Source of the DNA: Leadbetterella lacustris
GTDB taxonomy: Bacteria; Bacteroidota; Bacteroidia; Cytophagales; Spirosomataceae
Assembly: GCA_965234335.1 (NCBI GenBank)
Contig: OZ248430.1
Location: 1-64,000, forward strand
Length of the DNA stretch: 64,000 nucleotides
Direction of reading: 5' to 3'
This document shows, piece by piece, positions 1-8,829 of this stretch (its first letter is position 1; every line of letters begins with the position of its first letter). Made by a program: the position numbers and the translations under genes. The notes below the pieces were generated by a model, which saw nothing but the letters and a program-made list of their open reading frames with translations, searched no databases and had not been told where the DNA came from.

Positions 1-2
1 AG

Positions 3-236
3 TTTGGCCAAGGCAAAAGAGGATATGGAATGGATAAAATCAGAGCCAAACTAAAATCAACTAGTGAAGCATGGGTTGCGATGATCGTCTTGGTACTAAA
101 CCTGGTCAAAATGGCTGGGAGGGTACCGCTCGCCCTAGTTTTTCAGTACAGGCTTTGGGTAAAAAAAATCAACCAGCAAATGACTTCGCTGGCTAATTTT
201 AACAATATTTGTACTTCTCCAAGATTCATCAGTTAA
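3..236 (+). CDS. IS5-type transposase, C-terminal part (cut by window edge)
   Basis: The reading frame is open from the window edge to TAA at 234-236 and lacks its N-terminal part. The first residues, FGQGKRGYG, followed by an I-AKL-TSE-W stretch and a hydrophobic NL segment, resemble the region around the catalytic glutamate and the last helices of IS5-family DDE transposases. That is recognition from memory, not a search. A sequence resembling a terminal inverted repeat follows five bases after the stop, which fits the right end of an insertion sequence. Whether the full transposase is intact lies outside the window. Confidence 0.6.
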   Translation, partial: FGQGKRGYGMDKIRAKLKSTSEAWVAMIVLVLNLVKMAGRVPLALVFQYRLWVKKINQQMTSLANFNNICTSPRFIS

Positions 237-240
237 ACTT

Positions 241-258
241 GAGTTTTTCAGCAGACCC
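241..258 (+). mobile_element. Putative right terminal inverted repeat of the IS
   Basis: The sequence GAGTTTTTCAGCAGACCC lies just after the transposase stop. Its complement begins GGGTCTGCTGAAAAAC, similar to the outer ends of many IS5-like elements. The left end is outside the window, so neither the matching repeat nor a target duplication can be checked. Confidence 0.45.
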
Positions 259-551
259 TATGTAGGTGGTTTATTTTCAATGTACTAATGCTTTTTTGAT
301 AGAAAGTCACTTAGTTGAACTTTTCTGAAAATGAAAACCTGCCTAAGATTTATTGGCTCGCTTGGACTAGATTCTACACTCTGATTTGAAGTACGGTGAT
401 AGAAAAGCAAGTCAATATTTACAAAACTAATTTTTTCTGGAAACCAATATGAGGTAAATTTTTCAAAAAATGGCACATAAAAAAGGAGTTTATACTACTG
501 TCCAAATAGGTTGCAAGCAGCAAAGAGTGTTTGAAAACGAAGATTCCGTGC
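259..551. other. Intergenic stretch without a supported gene
   Basis: About 290 bases between the IS end and the ruvC stop. A 63-codon minus-strand frame at 285-476 has no recognisable features and is not called. No hairpin, repeat or RNA gene was recognised. Confidence 0.5.
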
Positions 552-1124
552 TTATTTCTTAAGTCTTTCTGGATTTTCAGATAGAAAGGCTGACCAACCG
601 GATTTTTTAGAATTGTTGCCAGTCAGGGCCTTGGTTTTGGCGTGCATGAAATGACAAACTGCCACAGCAAGTGCGTCGGTGGCATCTAAAGTCTTTTTTT
701 CTAAGGTTTGATTAAATAGTTTCTCTAACATGTATGCCACTTGTTCCTTGGAGGCGTTTCCGTTGCCGGTGACACTCTGCTTTACTTTTTTCGGTAAATA
801 TTCAACGATATTGATATCTTTGGCTAAAGCCGCCGCCATGGCCACGCCTTGTGCTCTGCCCAACTTTAGCATTGATTGTACGTTTTCGCCGTAAAAAGGA
901 GCTTCAATGGCCATTTCGTCAGGAAGATACTCTGTTATAATCTGAGTAATTCTTTCAAAAATCCGTTTGAGTTTGAGTTCGTGAGAGGCCAGTTTTTCAA
1001 GCCTAAGTACGCCATATTGGATGATTTCGAGTTTAGAGCCCTTCACCGAAATAACGCCATAGCCTAAGATACGTGTTCCTGGGTCGATACCAAGTATGAT
1101 TTTTTCAGTTAAATTTGCTTCCAA
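552..1124 (-). CDS. ruvC: Crossover junction endodeoxyribonuclease RuvC
   Basis: RuvC resolves Holliday junctions with RuvAB during recombinational repair in the cytoplasm. The 190-residue product has the family's normal length. The four acidic catalytic residues are visible: Asp14 in GIDPGT, Glu74 in AIEAPF, and Asp147 and Asp150 in LDATDALAVA. The start is ATG. The gene is divergent from the flippase-like gene next door, and the two starts lie within about 20 bases, so they share a very short control region. ruvA and ruvB are not in the window, as is common in Bacteroidota. Confidence 0.96.
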   Translation of the reverse strand: MEANLTEKIILGIDPGTRILGYGVISVKGSKLEIIQYGVLRLEKLASHELKLKRIFERITQIITEYLPDEMAIEAPFYGENVQSMLKLGRAQGVAMAAALAKDINIVEYLPKKVKQSVTGNGNASKEQVAYMLEKLFNQTLEKKTLDATDALAVAVCHFMHAKTKALTGNNSKKSGWSAFLSENPERLKK

Positions 1125-1141
1125 ATTGCTTGATATTGATA

Positions 1142-2110
1142 TTGAATAACAAAAGTGAACAGCTCTCCAAGACTTTCTTCAGAAATGCCAAGTTTCTGAA
1201 ATTATTGTTGTTGGTTGGTATAATGATTTTGTTGTTGTTCAAAATCAAAACTTTACAAATATCGAGTGCTCTGTTTTTTGAAATATTAATTACTTTAGGG
1301 GGCAATTTAGCTTATTTTTTTGCTGCAATTGCACTACTTTTTATGAATTATTTTTTTGAAATTTTGAAATGGAACCTTTTAAGCAGGCAAATAGAAGCTC
1401 GCAGCTTTAGAAATTCTACGATAGAAGTTTTACGAGGACTCCGAATGGGATTACTTACGCCATTTATGATGGGTGATTTTGTGGGGAGAAGTATTGATTT
1501 TAAAAGAGAAAATAGGGCAGAGGCTATGGCCTTAAATATGTTTAATAGTGCTTGTCAGACCTACACTGCCATTGTTTTTGGTTGTTTGGCGTTATTGTTT
1601 TGGGGGAATGTGGCGACCGTTGGCTTAAAAAGACTGTTAATTTTACCGAGTATTTTATTGATTGTTTCCACATTTCTCGGTTTGTTTTTTGTGTTAAAAA
1701 TTAAGTTTTCGTGGCACTTTTTAACAAGAATGAAATTCCTTAAACCGTATGTAGAGTCTTCAAGAATGGATTTAAAATTAAGCAATGTATTAAGGATTAA
1801 GGTCTTGATGCTTTCATTTGGGCGAACATTGGTTTATAACTTACAGTTTTGGTTTTTTTATATTAGTTTGGGCGTAGATTTACCCAAAGCGATAGTATTC
1901 ATTGGTGTGAATCTTATGCTATTGGTGAAGACTGTTGGCGGCGGACTGAATGTCTATGGTGACCTAACCCTTCGAGAGTTTATCAGCGTTCATTTTTTCG
2001 GCATATATCACGCAAACGGTGGCCTTATTCTTATTGCTACTTTTGTCGTTTGGTTTGTTAATATATTTCTTCCTGTTATTATAGGCTTATTTATTAAACC
2101 CAAAATATGA
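1142..2110 (+). CDS. Flippase-like / LPG-synthase-type multi-pass membrane protein
   Basis: The product is a roughly 320-residue integral membrane protein with about seven to eight hydrophobic segments. It resembles the transmembrane half of lysylphosphatidylglycerol synthases (UPF0104, a flippase-like domain often found beside glycosyltransferases). The conserved RGLRMGLLTP-like loop sits around residues 95-110. No ATG occurs near the 5' end. The frame opens with TTG at 1115, 1130, 1136 and 1142. TTG 1142 is chosen because it avoids overlapping the divergent ruvC start. The stop overlaps the next ATG (ATGA), so translation is coupled to the glycosyltransferase. A role in moving or modifying a lipid-linked sugar is inferred. 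Confidence 0.75.
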   Translation: MNNKSEQLSKTFFRNAKFLKLLLLVGIMILLLFKIKTLQISSALFFEILITLGGNLAYFFAAIALLFMNYFFEILKWNLLSRQIEARSFRNSTIEVLRGLRMGLLTPFMMGDFVGRSIDFKRENRAEAMALNMFNSACQTYTAIVFGCLALLFWGNVATVGLKRLLILPSILLIVSTFLGLFFVLKIKFSWHFLTRMKFLKPYVESSRMDLKLSNVLRIKVLMLSFGRTLVYNLQFWFFYISLGVDLPKAIVFIGVNLMLLVKTVGGGLNVYGDLTLREFISVHFFGIYHANGGLILIATFVVWFVNIFLPVIIGLFIKPKI

Positions 2111-3219
2111 TATACTTGGCGTCTGTTTTTGTTATTCTGTATTGTGTTTTACTTCTTATTTTTATTGTAGTTTGGCTATCCCAAAATGTCAAATACGCTA
2201 CATCTGATTTTTCTCAATCAACCGGAATGACAATTATTGTGGCAGTCAGAAATGAAGCCAAAAATATCGCATTACTGATTGAAAGTATATTAAAGCAGAA
2301 TAATGTTGCTTTGGAACTTATCATAGTCGATGACGCCTCGGAGGATGAAACGATGAAAATTGCGGAAACTTATTTGGGGAAACTTGATTTGAAAATTTTG
2401 AATTTAACGAAAGAAGAAAGAGGCAATTCACCCAAAAAAAATGCGATAACAAAAGCCTTGAATATTGCAAAATATGAGCTGATTTTCTGCACAGATGGAG
2501 ATTGTGTTTTATCGGAAAATATACTGGATCGGTATCTAGAAATGTTTCAAAATGAGCAAATTAAGTTCATTTCTGGGCCCGTTACGTTTTTTAATACAAG
2601 CAAAGGCTTCTGGGAAAATATTTGGGGGAAATTACAAATCGTTGAGTTTGCATCCTTGGTCGGAAGTGCTGCCGTTTCTATTTTTATGGGTAAGCCTAAC
2701 ATGTGCAGTGGAGCTAATATTGCCTACCGTAGATCGGTATTTCAGGAAGTCAATGGATATGAGGGTAATCTAAATTTGGCTTCAGGTGACGACGAGTTTT
2801 TGATGCATAAAATTGCCCAGAAATACCCCGAAGGAGTATTGTTTGCCAAAACAGAAGCGTGTATTGTGCAAACCAATGCGTGTGAAAGTATAAATGATTT
2901 CTACAATCAACGCAAACGTTGGGCAAGTAAATGGACACATTATGCGTCTTTACTACCCAAATTACTGGCTGCATTTGTGTTTTTTGTTAATGTTTCTACC
3001 TTGTTTTTGGCTTTTTTGTTTTCTTTAGAAATATTAATAATACGGTTTTTGATTGAATTTGTATTTTTAGGATTAATTCTGATGTTTTTGAATAAAAAAA
3101 CTGCTGTACTTTATATTCCTTTGGTTCAAGTCATTTACCCATTCTATGTCATATTTTTTGGCATTAGTTCTGTTTTTATGAAAAAAACCTACATTTGGAA
3201 ACAAAGAACATTGCAATGA
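2107..3219 (+). CDS. Membrane-bound family 2 glycosyltransferase
   Basis: A 370-residue processive-type GT2 enzyme. There is one N-terminal membrane helix (about 3-25) and a GT-A catalytic domain with VDD at 74-76, the metal-binding DGD near 130-132, GDDE at 227-230 and QRKRW at 268-272, the Q/RxxRW acceptor motif. Three or so C-terminal membrane helices follow. It starts inside the stop of the flippase-like gene and ends inside the ATG of the deacetylase gene, so all three are probably one translationally coupled unit. The sugar and acceptor cannot be told from sequence. Lipid-linked or envelope polysaccharide synthesis is inferred. Confidence 0.88.
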   Translation: MIYLASVFVILYCVLLLIFIVVWLSQNVKYATSDFSQSTGMTIIVAVRNEAKNIALLIESILKQNNVALELIIVDDASEDETMKIAETYLGKLDLKILNLTKEERGNSPKKNAITKALNIAKYELIFCTDGDCVLSENILDRYLEMFQNEQIKFISGPVTFFNTSKGFWENIWGKLQIVEFASLVGSAAVSIFMGKPNMCSGANIAYRRSVFQEVNGYEGNLNLASGDDEFLMHKIAQKYPEGVLFAKTEACIVQTNACESINDFYNQRKRWASKWTHYASLLPKLLAAFVFFVNVSTLFLAFLFSLEILIIRFLIEFVFLGLILMFLNKKTAVLYIPLVQVIYPFYVIFFGISSVFMKKTYIWKQRTLQ

Positions 3220-3833
3220 CTTGGTTATTTGAAATATTATTTCCGAGGTATGTTTGGAGGATAAAAACTTCAGACAAAAAGATATATTTGACCTTTGACG
3301 ACGGCCCAATTCCCGAGGTGACTGCGTGGGTTTTAGATGAGTTAAAGAAATACAATGCCAAGGCCACTTTTTTTGTTGTTGGTGAAAATGTCAAAAGAAA
3401 TTCCGAGATATTTCAAAAAATACTAACAGAAGGACACCATGTGGGGAACCATACGCAAAACCACATAAGAGGTTGGAGTAAGGACACTGATACCTATTTG
3501 GCTAACTTTCAGGAGTGTCAAAATAGTATTTTAGAACTGAAACCGTCGAGCACAAACCTTTTCAGACCACCCTATGGACAAATAAAGAGATTGCAAGCCA
3601 ATGAAATCTTGAAAACTCATAAAGTATTGATGTGGAGTGTTTTAACTAGAGATTATGATTTTGATTTAGATGCTCAGCAATGTTTAAATAATGCAATTAA
3701 TAGAACAGAACCTGGCTCTATTGTGCTTTTTCATGATAGTCTAAAGGCACAAAAGAATTTGTATTACGTTTTACCGAGGTTTTTAAAGCATTTTTCTAAA
3801 AAAGGCTTCGAGTTTTGCACTATCGAGCTTTGA
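3216..3833 (+). CDS. Polysaccharide deacetylase (NodB homology domain)
   Basis: A carbohydrate esterase 4-type deacetylase that removes N- or O-acetyl groups from a polysaccharide. TFDDGP supplies the catalytic base and metal aspartates, HVGNHTQNH supplies the two metal histidines, and RPPYGQ forms the next conserved loop. At 205 residues it is little more than the catalytic domain, with no clear signal peptide. The ATG at 3216 overlaps the previous stop (ATGA). An upstream in-frame TTG at 3195 is less likely. Placement after a flippase-like protein and a GT2 suggests it edits the glycan those proteins make or move. Confidence 0.88.
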   Translation: MTWLFEILFPRYVWRIKTSDKKIYLTFDDGPIPEVTAWVLDELKKYNAKATFFVVGENVKRNSEIFQKILTEGHHVGNHTQNHIRGWSKDTDTYLANFQECQNSILELKPSSTNLFRPPYGQIKRLQANEILKTHKVLMWSVLTRDYDFDLDAQQCLNNAINRTEPGSIVLFHDSLKAQKNLYYVLPRFLKHFSKKGFEFCTIEL

Positions 3834-4320
3834 ATTGGCTTATTCTCCAGATGGCAAACAAAGCTACAAAAATAGACATGACCTGCATTAAGGCAAAGAA
3901 GTGCTGTTGGTTTTGAAATGTAAAATAAGCCATCATAAAATGACCCAAAAGCATAATGAGCCAACCAATAATATTCTTCTTTTTGGCCAGAAAAAATATG
4001 GCAAGAATAAAGTCCAGAGATATTATAAACTCTAAGAAAGTGCTATTTTTAAGTACAAAATAGAGCAAAATAAGCAAAAGAGCCATGACTAAATATAATA
4101 GGTTTTCATGTTTTGCTTCTTCTCTGTGATTAAGTAGACCAAAAGTTTGAATGGCCATAAAACCAACTTCGAGGCCAACCAATAGATACATTTTTAGGCT
4201 AAAAAAATAGAATACCGCCAGTATTGAAGCCAAAATACCTATCTGCCAGCCCGATTTTTTGTTGAGACTCAGAAGTACTTTATTGATAAAATATAAACCG
4301 GCAACGGCGATTTGGAGCAT
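3820..4320 (-). CDS. Multi-pass membrane protein, weakly PnuC-like
   Basis: A 166-residue very hydrophobic protein with about five to six predicted membrane helices, no signal peptide and no clear catalytic motif. The pattern of short helices with conserved Trp and Gln resembles PnuC-type vitamin transporters only faintly, so the function is left open. Its 3' end overlaps the end of the convergent deacetylase gene by 14 bases. Confidence 0.65.
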   Translation of the reverse strand: MLQIAVAGLYFINKVLLSLNKKSGWQIGILASILAVFYFFSLKMYLLVGLEVGFMAIQTFGLLNHREEAKHENLLYLVMALLLILLYFVLKNSTFLEFIISLDFILAIFFLAKKKNIIGWLIMLLGHFMMAYFTFQNQQHFFALMQVMSIFVALFAIWRISQFKAR

Positions 4321-4348
4321 TTTCAGTATTTTTTCTCAAAATTAAGCA

Positions 4349-5449
4349 TTAATCAAAGATTTGTTGTGTATCTATCTGCTTGATTTGCATACGAATTTTA
4401 TCCTCCCATTCTTTTTGCTTGGCATTTACGAGACTGTGATTGGTTTCTTCGTCATATTGTTCTTGCATTTTGTGGGTGGTGCGGTAAAATTCTAAATATT
4501 CGTATTGTATTCTACTGATTAGATCGTCGCGTGTGTTTTCTTTGAAGGTTTTGATTTTTTGCAAAAAACGAAGGGTATTCAGGTAACAAATATCAAAATG
4601 CAACTGCTCATGAGAAAGGGCATAAGAGGTTTTGATCTCGGGTTTTGCCCACGACATGTTTTTGTCGGTGTAAACTTTTGGGGTTATTTCTGCCGTAATG
4701 ACATTGTTTTCGACCGTAAGTTTGCTGTCAAACCCAAAACTGGTGAAAATGGCCGCTCCATATTGGTGATTGTTTCTGACAGGACCGTTGAAGTCTGCCC
4801 AAGTTACCTTTCTTTGTTGGTAGTAAACGGTATCTATGGTAGGCTTGACATAAAATGGTTTTATAATTACCTTAGAGTCTGTTGCGAATGCTTCCAGGTT
4901 TGACTTGGAATTTTTGACATAACCAATAATAAATTTGAGCCCATTGTCAAGGGTTTCTGTGATCTGTTTTTCTACGTTCGGAAGCATCGATGCTTGCAAG
5001 GTTCGGCTGTATTTGGCTGAATTTCGAGAATCACAAAACTTAGTGTATTTCTCTTCATTTTCAAAATAAGCTTCTATTTCATATTTTATGTTACCTGAAA
5101 TGCTATTTTGGTTGCTCAGGGTTTCAGTAACTGTAAAATCCTTTACGATTATCTTCACTTTTACTTTCTTACCTGAATTATACAGTTTGTAATAATCCTC
5201 TATACTTTTGGAAATGTTTTTTCGAAAACCAATATTTTGCTTTTGTTTGTCAGGCGTAAAAACTTGACCTACAAAAGTGGATTTGGTGTCAAATTCAACA
5301 CTAACAATGTCAAAATCAGTGTTTTTTATGCTTGCGTTTTTTTTTGGAGTGGCCAAATAATACTGCCCAATGCCCATTTTTTGGACAAAAAAAAGTAAAG
5401 TAAATAAGAGGAATGTTTTCAAGTTAATTATCGGCTTCTTTTCTAACAT
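4349..5449 (-). CDS. Secreted putative zinc protease, DUF922-like
   Basis: A 366-residue exported protein. Residues 10-28 form a signal peptide. The C-terminal domain carries HEQLH at 280-284, an HExxH zincin motif, in a context (VTWADF near 215, then the HEQLHFD helix) typical of the DUF922 secreted zinc-protease family. The N-terminal half (40-190) has no domain I recognise. The ATG lies 26 bases inside the upstream zinc phospholipase-like gene, so the two genes are co-transcribed and probably translationally coupled. Protease activity is inferred from the motif. Confidence 0.7.
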   Translation of the reverse strand: MLEKKPIINLKTFLLFTLLFFVQKMGIGQYYLATPKKNASIKNTDFDIVSVEFDTKSTFVGQVFTPDKQKQNIGFRKNISKSIEDYYKLYNSGKKVKVKIIVKDFTVTETLSNQNSISGNIKYEIEAYFENEEKYTKFCDSRNSAKYSRTLQASMLPNVEKQITETLDNGLKFIIGYVKNSKSNLEAFATDSKVIIKPFYVKPTIDTVYYQQRKVTWADFNGPVRNNHQYGAAIFTSFGFDSKLTVENNVITAEITPKVYTDKNMSWAKPEIKTSYALSHEQLHFDICYLNTLRFLQKIKTFKENTRDDLISRIQYEYLEFYRTTHKMQEQYDEETNHSLVNAKQKEWEDKIRMQIKQIDTQQIFD

Positions 5450-6401
5450 TCAATAAACGCTGTAACCAGGCTTTCATTACTTCTTGTTCTTCTTTTGGGT
5501 CAACTTCTAATTTCGGAATCGCTTTTAGGTCGGGCTGCCCGGCATCCACCCAGGCCGTAAACCATATATCGCTTATCATTTTGATAGAGGCCTTCATTCG
5601 TCTTTCTACTTGATTATCAAGCATTTTGTGGTATTCTTTCGAGAAGTTTCTGGAGTAAGCCCTCACCGTTATACCATTTCTTTCTTCTATCGTAAATTTC
5701 TTTTCTTCATCTATTTTTTCAGTTAGTATTTTTTCAAAAAGCAGCACAGAATCTAAGGCGGCGTTGGCATTTAGAACCCCAGCCCATGAACGTTTTTGGA
5801 TATTATTTTCATATTCGGCTTCTCCGATAAGTAAATCATAATCTTTGCTGTAAAGTTCGGGAAGTCGAGACTCCCAAAACCCATGAATACCTAACTGATT
5901 GGTTAACTGCCCGTTATAGTTTCTTGTGGTGTGCAATGGAACGTTGGAGTCGGCTATGTAATGACCTAAGTCAGTGGCAATTCGCAAAATATCTTTGTTG
6001 TTTCTTTTGACAAAAGCCTGTGTAAGCTGAAAAGTCATTCTCTGAATCTGCCACGGCACTATGCCATGGGCTAGGAGGGAGTCTTCGGTGAATTTTTCTT
6101 TGGCTTGTGCCCAATTGAGTTTGGGTAAAATTACTCTAACCGAATCGGGATAGTCGTCTAAATCTATGAAATGACGGGGAGCTTCGCCCACAACTGCGTA
6201 TCGTCTTTGGTCGGGATTTACAGCGCTATCTGTCACATAATCAATATTTTGCTTGAAGAAACCGAGCATTTCATTGGGTAAACTATATACGGCCAATCTG
6301 TTGATGAGGCTGTGGGCATAAAAACCCCAAATTGGTGGGTCTTTAGCTAGTTTTGGTGGGAAAAACAAGGTGCAAACTGTCAAGTAAAAGTTTAAAAGCA
6401 T
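5424..6401 (-). CDS. Zinc-dependent phospholipase C / S1-P1 nuclease-fold protein
   Basis: A 325-residue protein with a short N-terminal hydrophobic segment, then an all-helical domain. It has an early WGFYAH, a mid HFIDLDDY, DLGHYIADSNVPLH, and a later HGFWE. These His/Asp/Glu positions match the tri-zinc site of the phospholipase C/P1 nuclease superfamily. Bacteroidota homologues are usually annotated as zinc-dependent phospholipase C family proteins of unknown substrate. It probably acts in the periplasm. The 3' end overlaps the start of the DUF922-like gene. Confidence 0.75.
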   Translation of the reverse strand: MLLNFYLTVCTLFFPPKLAKDPPIWGFYAHSLINRLAVYSLPNEMLGFFKQNIDYVTDSAVNPDQRRYAVVGEAPRHFIDLDDYPDSVRVILPKLNWAQAKEKFTEDSLLAHGIVPWQIQRMTFQLTQAFVKRNNKDILRIATDLGHYIADSNVPLHTTRNYNGQLTNQLGIHGFWESRLPELYSKDYDLLIGEAEYENNIQKRSWAGVLNANAALDSVLLFEKILTEKIDEEKKFTIEERNGITVRAYSRNFSKEYHKMLDNQVERRMKASIKMISDIWFTAWVDAGQPDLKAIPKLEVDPKEEQEVMKAWLQRLLNVRKEADN

Positions 6402-6464
6402 TGGGCCAAAATTTAGTTTTTCAAACCTAATAATTAATAGCTATAAATCTAGAATAAAATTTGA

Positions 6465-6472
6465 TAAATTTG
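6465..6472 (+). promoter_or_regulatory. Bacteroidota -7 box for the aldehyde dehydrogenase gene
   Basis: TAAATTTG fits the TAnnTTTG -7 consensus and lies 20 bases before the ATG at 6493. No convincing -33 TTTG was found at normal spacing. Confidence 0.45.
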
Positions 6473-6492
6473 CAAATTAACATGGTCAAAAA

Positions 6493-8010
6493 ATGAAAGA
6501 CAGACTCGCTCGCTTGGGTATAGCAGACACCAATTTTGGTATTTCGACAGGATTAAATTTTTGGGAAGGGAAAGGAGAAAAAATAGACTCGTTTTCGCCT
6601 ACCAACGACAGCCTGATAGCTTCTGTAAATTTAGGAACTGAACAAGATTTTGAGAAAATAATAGTACAAGCACAAGAGGCTTTTTTAGAATGGAAAACTA
6701 TACCTGCCCCCAAAAGAGGCGAAATAGTGAGACAAATGGGCGATGCTTTTCGTAGAAATAAGGAAGATTTGGGCTATTTGGTGAGTTATGAAATGGGCAA
6801 GAGTCTTCAGGAAGGCTTGGGCGAGGTGCAGGAAATAATCGATATTTGTGACTTTGCAGTGGGTTTATCACGCCAACTGTACGGCCTCACCATGCACTCT
6901 GAGCGGCCGCAACATCGTATGTATGAGCAGTGGCACCCGATAGGCATTGTTGGTATCATTTCCGCATTTAATTTTCCGGTGGCGGTGTGGTCGTGGAATG
7001 CCATGTTGGCTTGGATTTGTGGCGATGTCTGTGTCTGGAAACCATCAGAAAAAGCTCCGCTTTCGGGCATTGCTTGTCAAAATATTATAGTGGATGTGCT
7101 CAGAAACAACCAAGTGCCTGAGGGCGTTTCCGGCCTGATAGTGGGTGATAGAACTATTGGCGAGTTGATGTCAAAAGATATCAGAGTTGCCTTGGTTTCG
7201 GCCACAGGAAGTACCAGAATGGGGAAAGCTGTCGCTCAAAATGTGGCGGCCAGGTTAGGAAAAAGTCTGTTGGAATTGGGTGGCAATAACGCCATCATTG
7301 TTACAGAAAATGCTGATTTAAAGTTGGCAGTGCCAGCCATAGTTTTTGGTGCAGTGGGAACTGCTGGCCAAAGATGTACTTCTACAAGAAGATTGATTGT
7401 GCATAACTCGTTGAAAGATAAATTGGTAGAAAGTTTGGTTTCGGCTTATGGACAAATGAAAATCGGTGATCCACTGAACAAAGAAAATCATATTGGGCCT
7501 TTGATAGACGAAGCTGCGGTAGAAATGTACCTCAATGCCATCAGCAGTGCCTTGAACAATGGCGGAGAACTGAAATATGGTGGAAATCTTTTGACCCATT
7601 TGGGCAAATGTTACGTAGAACCGACTATAATTGAGGTAAGGGAACAAATTGAGGTGGTTTGTAATGAGACCTTTGCACCCATTCTTTATGTTATGCAATA
7701 CGAAACATTGGAGGAAGCCATAGCTTTACAAAATGCTGTATCTCAAGGACTTTCATCGGCTATTTTTACCAATAACATGCAAGAATCAGAGTGGTTTCTT
7801 TCCAACGCTGGCTCAGATTGCGGAATAGCCAACGTAAACATAGGTACTTCAGGAGCCGAAATTGGCGGTGCTTTTGGTGGTGAAAAAGAAACCGGCGGTG
7901 GCCGAGAAAGTGGCTCAGATGCTTGGAAAGCCTATATGCGTCGCCAAACGAATACCATCAATTATGGAAAAACTCTGCCGCTGGCTCAGGGGATAAAATT
8001 TGATTTTTGA
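6493..8010 (+). CDS. Aldehyde dehydrogenase, ALDH7 (antiquitin/AmaB-like)
   Basis: A 505-residue NAD-dependent aldehyde dehydrogenase. The general base Glu261 lies in LLELGGN and the catalytic Cys295 in GQRCTSTRR. The N-terminal GISTG--FW region and the SAFNFPVAVW segment resemble the ALDH7 group, which oxidises alpha-aminoadipic semialdehyde/piperideine-6-carboxylate in lysine breakdown. The last 51 codons (7858-8010) recur with 89.5% nucleotide identity at 8845-8997 behind the toxin-antitoxin pair. The gene's present 3' end may therefore be a replacement brought by that insertion. Confidence 0.92.
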   Translation: MKDRLARLGIADTNFGISTGLNFWEGKGEKIDSFSPTNDSLIASVNLGTEQDFEKIIVQAQEAFLEWKTIPAPKRGEIVRQMGDAFRRNKEDLGYLVSYEMGKSLQEGLGEVQEIIDICDFAVGLSRQLYGLTMHSERPQHRMYEQWHPIGIVGIISAFNFPVAVWSWNAMLAWICGDVCVWKPSEKAPLSGIACQNIIVDVLRNNQVPEGVSGLIVGDRTIGELMSKDIRVALVSATGSTRMGKAVAQNVAARLGKSLLELGGNNAIIVTENADLKLAVPAIVFGAVGTAGQRCTSTRRLIVHNSLKDKLVESLVSAYGQMKIGDPLNKENHIGPLIDEAAVEMYLNAISSALNNGGELKYGGNLLTHLGKCYVEPTIIEVREQIEVVCNETFAPILYVMQYETLEEAIALQNAVSQGLSSAIFTNNMQESEWFLSNAGSDCGIANVNIGTSGAEIGGAFGGEKETGGGRESGSDAWKAYMRRQTNTINYGKTLPLAQGIKFDF

Positions 8011-8097
8011 GGGAAATAGCTTTTTATAATACTTTGATGTTATACTTTATTTGAATAATCTGAGATTATGTTTAATTTTAAAAATTAAAGTTTAAAT

Positions 8098-8325
8098 ATG
8101 GTAGCAAATTCTAATTTAATATCCATAGATTCTGAAATCAGATTCGGAAAGCCTTGTATAAAGGGTACACGTATATGTGTTACCGATATATTGGAATGGC
8201 TGGCATCGGGTATGACCAATCAAGAAATATTAAATGACTATCCCCTTTTATCTGAAGAGGCAATTTTTGCGGCTTTATCTTTTTCTGCAAACAGAGAGGC
8301 TATGATAAAAACAATCATAGTTTGA
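8098..8325 (+). CDS. DUF433 antitoxin-like protein
   Basis: The 75-residue product shows the DUF433 pattern throughout: RFGKPCIKGTRI near 16-27, then DILEWLASGM, and an EEAIFAAL helix. DUF433 proteins are winged-helix proteins commonly encoded just before DUF5615 PIN-like nucleases and are taken to be their antitoxins and autorepressors. The next gene starts one base after its stop, giving a typical two-gene module. It lies directly downstream of the aldehyde dehydrogenase gene, inside a segment with signs of insertion. Confidence 0.85.
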   Translation: MVANSNLISIDSEIRFGKPCIKGTRICVTDILEWLASGMTNQEILNDYPLLSEEAIFAALSFSANREAMIKTIIV

Positions 8326-8326
8326 A

Positions 8327-8662
8327 ATGAAATTACTTTTGGATGCCAACTTGTCTTGGAGACTGGCAAAATCTATAAACAAACTGGGTTTTGATTGCAA
8401 TCATGTTGAAAATGTTGGTTTAAAAGTTCCTTCAAAAGATATAGAAATTTGGAATTTTGCACGTAAAAATAATTTTATAATAATATCCAATGATGAAGAT
8501 TTTGTTGATTTGGTAAACTTTAAAGGCTTTCCACCAAAGGTGGTAATTCTCAAAACGGGAAACCAATCTTCAAAATATTTAGAATCATTACTGCTTTCAT
8601 GCATTTCAAAACTTGAAGAATTTTCGAATCAAACAGAATTTGGAGTCTTGGAGTTGTTCTAA
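8327..8662 (+). CDS. DUF5615 PIN-like toxin
   Basis: A 111-residue predicted ribonuclease toxin of the Mut7-C/PIN-like DUF5615 family. LLLDANLSWRLA at the N terminus carries the first acidic active-site residue, DIEIWNFA the middle acidic helix, and ISNDEDF the later acidic pair. The product pairs with the DUF433 protein one base upstream. The last seven codons and the following 130 bases recur in degenerate form at 10556-10705, which suggests a second, decayed copy of this module once lay nearby. Toxicity is inferred from the family. Confidence 0.83.
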   Translation: MKLLLDANLSWRLAKSINKLGFDCNHVENVGLKVPSKDIEIWNFARKNNFIIISNDEDFVDLVNFKGFPPKVVILKTGNQSSKYLESLLLSCISKLEEFSNQTEFGVLELF

Positions 8663-8796
8663 TTAATTACAAAATTTATCCAAACTTTAAGCTTGCTAGT
8701 CTTAGTACCTATTAAGGTATAGCAGTGGTTCTGGTATGAGATTCTTAAAAATGCTCAAGAAAAATAAAACTTCCTTAACAGCGTTGAGATGGAGTA
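8643..8796 (+). repeat. Island repeat, copy 1 (long form)
   Basis: Starts in the last codons of the DUF5615 gene and continues about 134 bases past the stop. It aligns with 10556-10705: the first 20 bases differ at one position and the rest matches at roughly two thirds of positions by eye. Its distal part holds the shorter core also seen at 9025 and 9737. Confidence 0.6.
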
Positions 8797-8829
8797 AGCA
8801 TCTTAAAGTGTAATAGTCAACCTAAAATT

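Noticed and set aside
71..196. A second frame across the transposase tail, 41 codons with a protein-like composition (DDRLGTKPGQNGWEG).
   Set aside because: It overlaps the transposase-like frame, which has family features and runs to the IS end; the alternative has no domain and stops upstream at once.
285..476. 63-codon minus-strand frame after the IS end.
   Set aside because: No homology pattern, no promoter, and composition typical of intergenic DNA.
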